In this document: positions 52,387-61,400 of the stretch, piece by piece
How positions within the stretch are numbered: position 1 is the first letter of the stretch
How the letters are laid out: every line of letters starts with the position of its first letter
NCBI GenBank assembly: GCA_900539715.1
Contig: UQDA01000009.1
Span: 35,562 to 99,561, forward strand
Direction of reading: 5' to 3'
Source: an uncultured Lachnospiraceae bacterium
Lineage (GTDB): Bacteria; Bacillota; Clostridia; Lachnospirales; Lachnospiraceae
DNA length: 64,000 nucleotides
Notes under the pieces: generated by a model
The model's input: only the letters and a program-made list of their open reading frames with translations
Database searches by the model: none
What the model was told of the DNA's origin: nothing
Made by a program: the position numbers and the translations under genes

Positions 52387-53547
52387 ATGTTGTTTGAAAG
52401 CATGCCGGTGATAAGCCGGAAAGAAGTGGAGGAGGGGCTTGGATTTGCGGCGGAGCATATCATCCGCAATCTGCCGGAATTTACAGAGAGTTTTCAGGAT
52501 TGTGCCAGCCAGGGGCTGTTTTACAAACCGGTAAAGAACATGGACTGGACAAACGGATTCTGGACAGGGGAGATATGGCTTGCATGGGAATATTGCCGGG
52601 ATGAAAGGTTAAAGGAGGCTGCCCTGAAGCAGGTTGACAGCTTTTACGACAGGATAATAAACAAGATAAATGTAGACCATCATGATATGGGATTTTTATA
52701 TTCCCCTTCCTGCGTGGCAGCGTATAAACTCACGGGGAGTGAAAAGGCAAAAGAAGCGGCGATACTGGCGGCAGATCAGCTTATATCCCGTTATCATGAG
52801 GTCGGGGAGTTCATTCAGGCGTGGGGACCGATGAATCAGCCGGAAAATTACCGCCTTATCATCGACTGTCTTTTGAACCTTCCGCTTTTGTACTGGGCTT
52901 CGGAAGAAACGGGAGACCCGAAATATAAAAATATTGCGGAAAAGCACATCCATACCGCTATGAGAACGGTAATCCGGGAGGATTACTCCACCTGGCATAC
53001 TTTCTTTTTCAATATGGAAACAGGAGAGCCCGATCACGGAGCAACCTGTCAGGGATATCGTGACGGATCCGCATGGGCGAGAGGGCAGGCGTGGGGGATA
53101 TACGGCTGTGCGCTGGCTTATAAATATACCGGAAGAAAAGAATATATCGATATTTTCAAAAATGTATCGGATTATTTTCTGCGTCATCTGCCGGAGGATA
53201 TGGTGCCCTACTGGGATTTGGAGTTTACGTCCGGGGATGAGCCGAGGGATTCTTCGTCGGCGTCGATAGCAGCCTGCGGCATGCTGGAGATGGCAAAATA
53301 TATGGAGACAGAGGAAGCTGAGAAATACCGGAAGCTGGCGGGGCAGTTTATGAAATCGCTTTATGACGGATATGCAGTTAAGAATCATGAAATCTCCAAC
53401 GGGCTTGTGCTGCACAGCACCTACTCTAAAAAATCCCCTTATAATACATGTCATCAAAATGGAGTGGATGAATGCAATATTTGGGGCGACTATTTTTACA
53501 TGGAGGCGCTGACAAGGCTTTTGAAGGACTGGAAATTATACTGGTAA
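52387..53547 (+). CDS. GH88-family unsaturated uronyl hydrolase
   Basis: This 386-residue alpha6/alpha6-barrel glycosidase removes the unsaturated uronic acid left by lyases. The family blocks are MDWTNGFWTGEIWLAWEY, VDHHDMGFLYSPSC (Asp100), LIIDCLLNLPLLYWASEETG (Asp160) and GYRDGSAWARGQAWGIYGCA. Asp100 and Asp160 correspond to the catalytic pair of UGL enzymes. There is no signal peptide. It is 10 bp before rhaM, tying uronate removal to rhamnose release. GH105 is the close alternative. Confidence 0.92.
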   Translation: MLFESMPVISRKEVEEGLGFAAEHIIRNLPEFTESFQDCASQGLFYKPVKNMDWTNGFWTGEIWLAWEYCRDERLKEAALKQVDSFYDRIINKINVDHHDMGFLYSPSCVAAYKLTGSEKAKEAAILAADQLISRYHEVGEFIQAWGPMNQPENYRLIIDCLLNLPLLYWASEETGDPKYKNIAEKHIHTAMRTVIREDYSTWHTFFFNMETGEPDHGATCQGYRDGSAWARGQAWGIYGCALAYKYTGRKEYIDIFKNVSDYFLRHLPEDMVPYWDLEFTSGDEPRDSSSASIAACGMLEMAKYMETEEAEKYRKLAGQFMKSLYDGYAVKNHEISNGLVLHSTYSKKSPYNTCHQNGVDECNIWGDYFYMEALTRLLKDWKLYW

Positions 53548-53557
53548 AGGATGAAAG

Positions 53558-53869
53558 ATGCATAAGGGATTTAAAATGAAGCTGTATCCGGGCTGCGAGG
53601 CAGAATATGAGCGGCGTCATAACCTGTTGTGGCCGGAGATGAAGGAAATGATCCATGCTCACGGCGGCAGAAATTATTCCATTTTTTTAGACAGGGAAAC
53701 GCTGACACTTTTCGGGTATATTGAAATCGAAGACGAAGCCCTGTGGGCAGCGGGAGCAGACACGCAGATTAACCGGAAATGGTGGGATTATATGGCGGAT
53801 ATCATGGAGACAAACCCGGACAACAGTCCGGTCAGTAAGGACTTGTATCCGGTATTTCATCTGGACTGA
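53558..53869 (+). CDS. rhaM: L-rhamnose mutarotase
   Basis: RhaM interconverts the alpha and beta anomers of L-rhamnose, speeding its entry into the isomerase. The 103-residue dimeric alpha+beta barrel protein has the conserved EYERRHNLLWPEM (His21) and NRKWWDYMADIMETN. The C-terminal PVSKDLYPVFHLD is also typical. Its place behind the GH88 gene indicates that the hydrolase product is rhamnose. Confidence 0.95.
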   Translation: MHKGFKMKLYPGCEAEYERRHNLLWPEMKEMIHAHGGRNYSIFLDRETLTLFGYIEIEDEALWAAGADTQINRKWWDYMADIMETNPDNSPVSKDLYPVFHLD

Positions 53870-53880
53870 GCCTTGGAGTG

Positions 53881-53909
53881 TTGACAAGGTCTGCAAACCG
53901 TGATACACT
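53881..53909 (+). promoter_or_regulatory. Promoter of the T-box-tyrS unit
   Basis: TTGACA (53881-53886), a 17-bp spacer and TACACT (53904-53909) with TGA before it (extended -10). Confidence 0.75.
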
Positions 53910-53919
53910 CCAGTTAGTT

Positions 53920-54298
53920 CCTGTAAAACGGGACAGGTTTTTCTGTCTGGTACGTTTTGCAGTATATGGAAAAGACAGTGATGGGAACGAGTAGGACTGA
54001 TGCAGGCTTCAACAGAAAGCAGCCGGCTGATGAGAGGCGCAGAAGACGGCAGTCTGAATACATCCCGGAGTTCTGTACCGAAAGGAATTTATGTATTGCA
54101 GCGGAGTACTTGTATGACACAATATTTTGCAGCAGTCTGATTCGGAGTAGGCTGCAGCGGCAGAAGCGGCCGTTATCCCGCAGGAGTATCGTCTTTTCAG
54201 ACCGTACTTCATGAGGCAGATATGCGCGAGCTGTCTGTGAAAAAAGGTGGTAACACGAAGCGTTGGCCCTCGTCCTTTTATTGGATGAGGGCCTTTTT
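53920..54298 (+). promoter_or_regulatory. T-box riboswitch (tRNA-Tyr specific)
   Basis: This leader controls tyrS by sensing uncharged tRNA. The T-box motif AAGGTGGTAACACG is at 54244-54257. The competing terminator pairs 54266-54275 with 54283-54292 and ends in five T residues (54294-54298). The specifier loop reads GAA-TAC-ATCCCGGAG, with the Tyr codon UAC at 54059-54061, matching the gene it controls. The T-box TGGT would pair with ACCA of tRNA-Tyr. Confidence 0.9.
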
Positions 54299-54330
54299 GA
54301 ATACTTTTTTTGCGAGAGGAGAAGAAAAAG

Positions 54331-55554
54331 ATGACAGTATTTGAAGAATTAAAAGCCAGAGGGCTTCTGGCACAGCTGACGGACGAGGAGGAGATAAGGG
54401 AACTGGTCGATAACGGAAAGGCGACCTTTTACATCGGCTTTGACCCGACTGCGGACAGCCTGCATGTAGGGCACTTTATGGCGCTGTGTCTGATGAAGCG
54501 GATGCAGATGGCTGGCAACAAGCCGATCGCATTGATCGGAGGCGGCACAGGCATGATCGGCGATCCTTCCGGCAGAAGCGATCTGCGTCAGATGATGACG
54601 CCCGAAACGATACAGCACAACTGCGATTGCTTTAAAAAGCAGATGAGCCGTTTTATCGATTTTTCCGAGGGAAAAGCGCTGATGGTAAACAATGCGGACT
54701 GGCTGCTGGATCTGAATTATGTGGAGCTTTTGAGAGAGGTGGGAACCTGCTTTTCCGTGAACAACATGCTGCGCGCAGAGTGCTATAAGCAGCGTATGGC
54801 AAAGGGGCTGAGCTTCCTTGAATTCAACTACATGATCATGCAGAGCTATGATTTCTACATGTTATTCCAGAAGTATGGCTGTAACATGCAGTTCGGCGGC
54901 GATGACCAGTGGTCGAACATGCTGGGCGGTACAGAGCTGATACGCAGAAAGCTTGGCAAAGACGCATATGCGATGACCATTACGCTGCTGCTGAATTCCG
55001 AGGGCAAGAAGATGGGCAAGACGCAGAAGGGCGCGGTATGGCTCGACCCCAACAAGACCTCCCCGTTTGAATTTTACCAGTACTGGAGGAACGTTTCCGA
55101 CGCAGACGTTCTCAAATGCCTGAAAATGCTGACATTTTTACCGATCGAGCAGATACTTGAGATGGAAAAATGGGAAGGCAGCCAGTTAAATACCGCAAAG
55201 GAGATTCTGGCGCACGAGCTGACAGAGCTTGTTCATGGCAAAGAAGAGGCGGATAAAGCGGAAGCGGGCGCAAAGGCGCTGTTTGCGGGCGGGGCCGATG
55301 CGGAGATACCTACGACCGAGCTGACGGAGTCCGATCTTCTGGACGGCAATATTGATATTTTAGGACTGCTCGTAAAATCCGGGCTGTCGGCATCCCGTTC
55401 CGAGGCGCGCCGCAGCGTGGAACAGGGCGGCGTATCTGTGGACGGCGAAAAGATAACGGACGTGAAAAGGCTGTTTGCGGGCGAAGACCTTACAGGAGAC
55501 GGTATTACCTTAAAACGCGGTAAGAAGAGCTTTAAAAAGGTTGTAATGAAATAA
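54331..55554 (+). CDS. tyrS: Tyrosyl-tRNA synthetase
   Basis: TyrS charges tRNA-Tyr. The 407-residue class I enzyme has the HIGH-like HVGHFM (FDPTADSLHVGHFMALCL), GGDDQWSNMLGGTEL and the KMSKS equivalent KKMGKT. A C-terminal S4 RNA-binding domain (about 340-400) includes KSGLSASRSEARRSVEQGGV. ATG 54331 follows GAGAGGAGAAG. It is regulated by the T-box directly upstream. Confidence 0.97.
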   Translation: MTVFEELKARGLLAQLTDEEEIRELVDNGKATFYIGFDPTADSLHVGHFMALCLMKRMQMAGNKPIALIGGGTGMIGDPSGRSDLRQMMTPETIQHNCDCFKKQMSRFIDFSEGKALMVNNADWLLDLNYVELLREVGTCFSVNNMLRAECYKQRMAKGLSFLEFNYMIMQSYDFYMLFQKYGCNMQFGGDDQWSNMLGGTELIRRKLGKDAYAMTITLLLNSEGKKMGKTQKGAVWLDPNKTSPFEFYQYWRNVSDADVLKCLKMLTFLPIEQILEMEKWEGSQLNTAKEILAHELTELVHGKEEADKAEAGAKALFAGGADAEIPTTELTESDLLDGNIDILGLLVKSGLSASRSEARRSVEQGGVSVDGEKITDVKRLFAGEDLTGDGITLKRGKKSFKKVVMK

Positions 55555-55579
55555 ATACATTTAAATGATTCAAAACATG

Positions 55580-55632
55580 AAATCCCCTTCCGGTGCATAT
55601 AGTATAACAGCACAGACGGAAGGGGATTTTTT
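55580..55632 (+). terminator. tyrS terminator whose right arm is the spoIVA ribosome binding site
   Basis: A perfect 13-bp stem (55580-55592 with 55617-55629) followed by TTTTTT (55627-55632) is a classical terminator for tyrS. The right arm contains GGAAGGGG (55618-55625), seven bases before the spoIVA ATG. The 24-base loop holds CATATAGT (55596-55603), resembling a sigma-E -10 box; its -35 is not convincing. Confidence 0.75.
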
Positions 55633-57126
55633 ATGAAAAATCTGCAAAATGGGAATTTGGATACACAAAATCTTTACCGCGATATGCAGAAGCGGACAGG
55701 CGGAGAGATATACATAGGAGTCGTGGGGCCGGTGCGCACCGGTAAATCAACATTTATCAAGCGGTTCATGGACGTGGCGGTGCTCCCCTATATGGGCGAT
55801 GAGGCGGGAAAAGTGCGGGCTCAGGATGAACTTCCACAGAGTGCAGGCGGAAAAACGGTCACAACGACGGAACCGAAATTTATTCCTCAGGAAGCAGCCT
55901 CCCTAAAGCTTGGAGGAGATGTAAACGTGCGTGTAAGGCTGGTGGACTGCGTGGGCTTTATGGTGGATGGCGCGGCAGGACATATGGAGGACGGAACAGA
56001 GCGTCTGGTGAAAACGCCGTGGTCTGAAAAGGAGATACCGTTTACACAGGCGGCTGAGCTGGGGACGCGGAAAGTTATTACGGATCATTCGACGATAGGT
56101 ATTGTAGTGACGACCGACGGAAGCTTTGGCGATATCCCTCGGGAAAGCTATCAGGCGGCGGAAGAAAAGACGATACAGGAATTGAAAAAACTGCGGAAGC
56201 CGTTTTGCGTACTCGTTAATTCGGCACGTCCATACAGCCAGGAGGCAGAGGAAACTGCACATAAGATACGGGAAAAGCATCAGGTATATGCGATGCCGGT
56301 AAACTGTGCCCAGTTAAAAGAAGAAGATATCCGCCATATCATGGAACAGGTATTATATGAATTTCCGGTGACGATGGTGGAATTTTATATGCCGAAATGG
56401 GTGGAGCTGCTTCCCGTATCCCACAGGATAAAGGCTGATATGATAGAGCGTATCAGGGAGCTGATGGACACTATTCATACGATAAGGGATGTGGCAGAAC
56501 GCCCGGTCAGCCTTTCCGGGGATTACATCAGGCGCTGTATGGTAGAGAAGATAAATATGGCAGACGGCTGTATCCGCGTCGTGCTCGATATGGACGACCG
56601 CTATTATTATGAAATGCTGAGTGAAATGGCAGGAGAAAAAATCGATACCGAGTATGAGCTGATAGAGACATTAAAGGAAATGGCAGAGATGAAAAAGGAG
56701 TATTCCAGAGTACTTTCTGCCATGCAGGCTGTCCGTTCAAAAGGATACGGAGTGGTATTGCCGGACAGGGAGGAAATCCGTCTGGAGCGTCCTGAAGTGA
56801 TACGGCACGGCAATAAATACGGCGTGAAGATAAAGGCGGAAAGCCCGTCTCTGCATTTTATCAGGGCGAATGTGGTGACCGAGATAGCGCCTATCGTGGG
56901 GACGGAGCAGCAGGCGCGCGATCTGATAGGCTATATCGATGAAAACGGTAAGGATGAGGGGATTTGGGAGACGAATATTTTCGGGAAAACGGTAGAGCAG
57001 CTCGTTAACGACGGAATAAGCACGAAGATTGCGATGATAGACGAGGAAAGCCAGATAAAGCTTCAGGATACGATGCAGAAGATTGTAAATGATTCTACAG
57101 GCGGAATGGTGTGCATCATCATTTAA
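55633..57126 (+). CDS. spoIVA: Stage IV sporulation protein A (coat morphogenetic ATPase)
   Basis: SpoIVA polymerises with ATP on the forespore surface and anchors the coat basement layer. The 497-residue protein (B. subtilis 492) has the Walker A GVVGPVRTGKSTFIKRFMD near residue 31, VRLVDCVGFMVDGA, and the C-terminal region ending in STGGMVCIII. In Bacillus it is transcribed by sigma-E, which suits the box in the upstream loop. Its presence indicates a spore former. Confidence 0.97.
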   Translation: MKNLQNGNLDTQNLYRDMQKRTGGEIYIGVVGPVRTGKSTFIKRFMDVAVLPYMGDEAGKVRAQDELPQSAGGKTVTTTEPKFIPQEAASLKLGGDVNVRVRLVDCVGFMVDGAAGHMEDGTERLVKTPWSEKEIPFTQAAELGTRKVITDHSTIGIVVTTDGSFGDIPRESYQAAEEKTIQELKKLRKPFCVLVNSARPYSQEAEETAHKIREKHQVYAMPVNCAQLKEEDIRHIMEQVLYEFPVTMVEFYMPKWVELLPVSHRIKADMIERIRELMDTIHTIRDVAERPVSLSGDYIRRCMVEKINMADGCIRVVLDMDDRYYYEMLSEMAGEKIDTEYELIETLKEMAEMKKEYSRVLSAMQAVRSKGYGVVLPDREEIRLERPEVIRHGNKYGVKIKAESPSLHFIRANVVTEIAPIVGTEQQARDLIGYIDENGKDEGIWETNIFGKTVEQLVNDGISTKIAMIDEESQIKLQDTMQKIVNDSTGGMVCIII

Positions 57127-57140
57127 AAAGCAAACAAAAA

Positions 57141-57191
57141 CAAAACATCCGTCTGGCGATATTGATATTCGCCGGGCGGATGTTTTGTTTT
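57141..57191. terminator. Bidirectional terminator between spoIVA and vanW
   Basis: A 19-bp stem (57141-57159 with 57169-57187, two G-U pairs) flanked by A-rich and T-rich tracts. Confidence 0.85.
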
Positions 57192-57205
57192 TGCAGTCAG
57201 GAAGA

Positions 57206-58369
57206 TTATTCTTCTTCGCCTTCTTCCCGGTAAGGCAGATATCGGGACGTTCCGACAAATACGGTGCTGGTCTCTTTTCCGTTCTGATAGGTGGTAAAGT
57301 AGGTATCTGCGGAAAGGGAACCGGTCTGCTTTGCCCAGAGTTTAAAGGAACGCCCGGCAAGTTCCTGATCCCATACGACCACATTGATCGTGAGCCGTTT
57401 GTTTGCCGTGTCGGTATAGAGTACGACAGGAGTGGAGTAGTCGTTGCGGAATTTTAAATCCTTCGATCCTGCAGCTATTGCGGCATCCAGACCTTTAGGA
57501 AGGTAAGAGACAGGCATGCTGTGCGCTTTACGTTCGATTACGGTAAGGCCTGCATTTTTGACCGCATTGTAAACAGTGGAGGAAATCTGGCAGACGCCGC
57601 CGCCAAGTCCTGTGGTATGTACGCCGTTTGCATAGACGCCTGCCTCTTTGTAACCGTTTTTGCGTGTGCGGGGCAGAATCGTATCACTGACGGAAACAGT
57701 CTGTCCCGGCATTACAACCAGATTATTTAAGCGGGATGCGGCAATTTCAATATTGCTGCTTCTGTTGGCGCCGCTCGTCTTAAAACTTGTCGTACAGCTT
57801 CCTGCCAGAACAAAATCCGGGCTGGTAATGACATTGCCCGCGCCGGTGACCTGTGTGAGCAGCTCTGGAGTAAGCTCCTGTGAGATGTCGTTACAGGAGC
57901 CGGTCAGTATCATGTTGCGTATCATCTGCGCCAGCCAGCCGGGCATCGAAGAAACTGCTTCATAATGGGAGGCGGCTTCTTTTTTGATGTAACTGCCTGC
58001 GTTGTTGTCGAATACGGGAGCAGCAGGAGCCTGTGTCAGCAATGAAAGCTGGGCGTTGATAGCGGAAAAATAGGATGAAAATACATCCGTATTCAAAAAG
58101 ACACAGTCAATCGCGCCGTTTACATTGGTAAGCCGTACGGGCATGTCTTTAAATGCATCCATACCCGTCATCCAGCTCGTGCCCTGATAGGTGATAGTGA
58201 CTTTTTTTGTCATCCAGGCAGGGTCTATGTAGCGGGAGTCTCCGAACACGGTGTCCACGCTCGCGGCAGGAAGAGGCTGGGGCGTCCATGCCGCTTCCGT
58301 ATGCATAGGGGAAAAGAGCAGGAACAGCGCGCATAACGCTGCCGATAGATAATATTTACATTTTTTCAT
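57206..58369 (-). CDS. VanW family protein (exported)
   Basis: This 387-residue protein has a signal peptide (KKCKYYLSAALCALFLLFSP...AEA). The VanW domain covers about 200-340: NIEIAASRLNNLVVMPGQTV, GYKEAGVYANGVHTTGLGGG and CQISSTVYNAVKNAGL. VanW is named for a vancomycin-resistance cluster but its role is unknown; in Clostridia it is a general cell-envelope protein. The N-terminal part (about 30-190) is a separate domain without recognisable motifs. It is not part of a resistance cluster here. Confidence 0.92.
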   Translation of the reverse strand: MKKCKYYLSAALCALFLLFSPMHTEAAWTPQPLPAASVDTVFGDSRYIDPAWMTKKVTITYQGTSWMTGMDAFKDMPVRLTNVNGAIDCVFLNTDVFSSYFSAINAQLSLLTQAPAAPVFDNNAGSYIKKEAASHYEAVSSMPGWLAQMIRNMILTGSCNDISQELTPELLTQVTGAGNVITSPDFVLAGSCTTSFKTSGANRSSNIEIAASRLNNLVVMPGQTVSVSDTILPRTRKNGYKEAGVYANGVHTTGLGGGVCQISSTVYNAVKNAGLTVIERKAHSMPVSYLPKGLDAAIAAGSKDLKFRNDYSTPVVLYTDTANKRLTINVVVWDQELAGRSFKLWAKQTGSLSADTYFTTYQNGKETSTVFVGTSRYLPYREEGEEE

Positions 58370-58468
58370 AGGAATACCTCCTTACGGACAGATTTTGTGT
58401 CCGATGAACTATTTTACCATATAAAGATGCGAAAACCAACGGGATAGTTTCGAAAAAATGTGTATTTT

Positions 58469-61400
58469 TTAATGTCCCTTTTTCATATTTTTCTGAGCAG
58501 TGGACAGCATCAGCTTGATACGGTTTAGCTGGTTTACCTCGCTGGCACCCGGGTCGTAGTCGATAGCAACGACATTTGATTCGGGATAACGGCGGCGCAG
58601 CTCTTTGATCACGCCTTTTCCGACAACGTGATTGGGCAGACAGCCAAAGGGCTGCGTGCAGACGATGTTGTTTACGCCCTGATGGATAAGCTCTACCATC
58701 TCTCCGGTCAGAAACCATCCTTCGCCGGTCTGGTTTCCGATGGAAACGATGGGTTCCGCATAGGAGACCAGGTCGTAGATGGAAGCGGGTGGTGCAAAAT
58801 GCCGGCTCTTTTTGAAAGCGGAAGCGGCAGCAGCGCGCACCTGTCCGATTGCCCATATCGCTAGTCTGGCAGTGGAGGCAGAGGACTTTTTGGTGCCGAG
58901 ATATTCCGCTTTGTAAATCTGGTTGTAAAAGCAGTAGAGCATGAAGTCCAGAAGATCGGGCACGACGGCCTCGGCGCCTTCGGCTTCCAGAAGCTCCACA
59001 AGATGATTGTTCGCCATGGGAGCAAACTTGACGAGGATTTCTCCGACGATGCCGACGCGCGGCTTTTTTTCATCGGTAACGGGGACTGCGTCAAACTCTT
59101 CGATGATCTGGCGGCACAGCCTGCGGAATTTAAAATATCCCGGCAGCTTTTTGGAGGACAGGAAGTCCTGACAGATTTTCACCCATTTGCGGTGCAGCGC
59201 ATTGACTGAACCGGTCTCTTTTTCGTAGGGGCGCATGCGGTAGACGCAGCGCATGAAGATATCGCCAAAGATAGCGCCGTAAGCGGCTCTTATCAGCAGC
59301 TCGGCATTTAGCTGAAAGCCGGGATTGGATTCCAGGCCGCTCATATTGATGGAAACGACGGGGATGTATTCCAGTCCTGCTTTTTCCAGGGCGCGTCGGA
59401 TAAAGCCGATATAGTTGGTAGCGCGGCAGCCGCCTCCTGTCTGGGTGATAACGACTGCGACCTTATGGAGATCATATTTACCGGACAACAGGGCGTCCAT
59501 AATTTGACCCACAACGCAAAGCGAAGGGTAGCAGGCGTCATTGTTGACATATTTTAATCCCACGTCGATGGAATGGCGGTTGTCGTTGTCAAGTATTTCA
59601 AAATTGTAGCCGCATGCCCGGAAGGCAGGCTGCAAAAGCTCGAAGTGGATGGGCGACATCTGCGGGCAAAGGATGGTATAGTCCTTCCTCATTTCTTCCG
59701 TGAAAATGACGCGGTTTAAGCTGGTCGGATTGATAGTGCGCTGTTCGCCTTTCTTTTCGCGTACCCGTATCGCAGAGAGCAGGGAACGGACGCGGATGCG
59801 GGCGGCGCCAAGATTGCTCACCTCGTCAATTTTTAAGCATGTATAAATCTTGCCGGAGCCGGTGAGAATGTCGTTGACCTGATCGGTCGTAACGGCGTCC
59901 AGACCGCAGCCGAAGGAATTTAGCTGAATCAGATCCAGGTCGTCCCGTGTGCGGACAAAGCTTGCCGCCGCATACAGGCGGGAGTGGTACATCCACTGGT
60001 CTGAAACGAGCAGAGGTCTGTCCGGGTGTCCCAGGTGGGAAACGGAATCCTCGGTGAGAACAGCCAGACCATAGGAGGTAATGAGCTCAGGTATTCCGTG
60101 GTTGATCTCCGGATCTGCATGATAGGGACGACCTGCAAGCACGATGCCGCGCTTGTGGTTTTTCTCCATCCAGGAAAGAACTTCTTCCCCTTTTTTCTGG
60201 ATGTCGGAGCGGGCGGCAGCCATTTCTTCCCAGCCGGCAAGGGCTGCTGCCCGCACCTCATCGGACGGGATATCCTCAAACTCCCGTATCAGGGCGTCGG
60301 TCGCGGTTTCCAGAGACGTAAACGCCATGAACGGATTGCGGAATTTTACATCGCCTCTGCCGATTTCCTCCACGTTATTTTTGATGTTTTCAGAATAGGA
60401 GGTGACGATAGGGCAGTTGTAGTGGTTATTCGCCTCAGGCGTTTCGTTGCGCTCATAAAACAGCGCCGGGTAAAAGATGAAGGGGACTCCCTGACGGATG
60501 AGCCATGTCACATGGCCGTGCGCCAGCTTTGCCGGATAACATTCGGATTCGCTGGGGATGGATTCGATGCCCAGCGAATAGATATTATGGTTGGAGGCTG
60601 GGGAGAGTACGACCTGATAACCCAGCTTTGTAAAAAAGGTAAACCAGAACGGGTAGTTTTCGTACATATTTAACACACGGGGGATACCGACCTGCCCTCT
60701 GGGCGCCCGGTCGGCGGTCAGAGGTTCGTAGGAAAACAGCCGTTTCAATTTATAATCGAACAGATTGGGAGTCTGGTCGGGATTTTTTGCCTTACCCAGT
60801 CCTCTTTCACAGCGGTTGCCGGAAATATACTGACGGCCGCCGGAAAAACGGTTGATCGTCAGGCGGCAGTTGTTCGTGCAGCCTTTGCATGTTGCCATGC
60901 TTGTGTCAAACTGCAGGGAATTGATGGCGTCGATGGAGAGCATGGAGGTCTGATAGCCGGGGGTATAATGCTCCCGTGCAATCAGCGCTGCTCCAAACGC
61001 GCCCATGATTCCTGCAATGTCAGGGCGTATCGCATTGCAGCCCGCGATTTTTTCAAAGCTTCTGAGGACTGCGTCGTTATAAAAGGTTCCACCCTGTACG
61101 ACAATCTGTTTTCCGAGCTCGGAGGCGTCGGATACTTTGATGACCTTAAACAGCGCGTTTTTGATGACGGAATAGGCGAGACCTGCGGAAATATCCGATA
61201 CGGACGCGCCTTCCTTTTGGGCCTGTTTTACTTTGGAATTCATGAAAACGGTACAGCGTGTCCCGAGGTCGATAGGATGTTTGGCGAACAGGGCGGCGTT
61301 TGCAAAATCCTGTACGCTGTAATTTAGTGATTTTGCAAATGTTTCGATAAAAGAGCCGCAGCCGGAGGAGCATGCCTCGTTTAGCTGTACGCTGTCAACG

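Noticed and set aside
57206..58369. Vancomycin resistance from the VanW family name
   Set aside because: No vanA/B, vanH, vanX or van regulators nearby; VanW domains are common envelope proteins.
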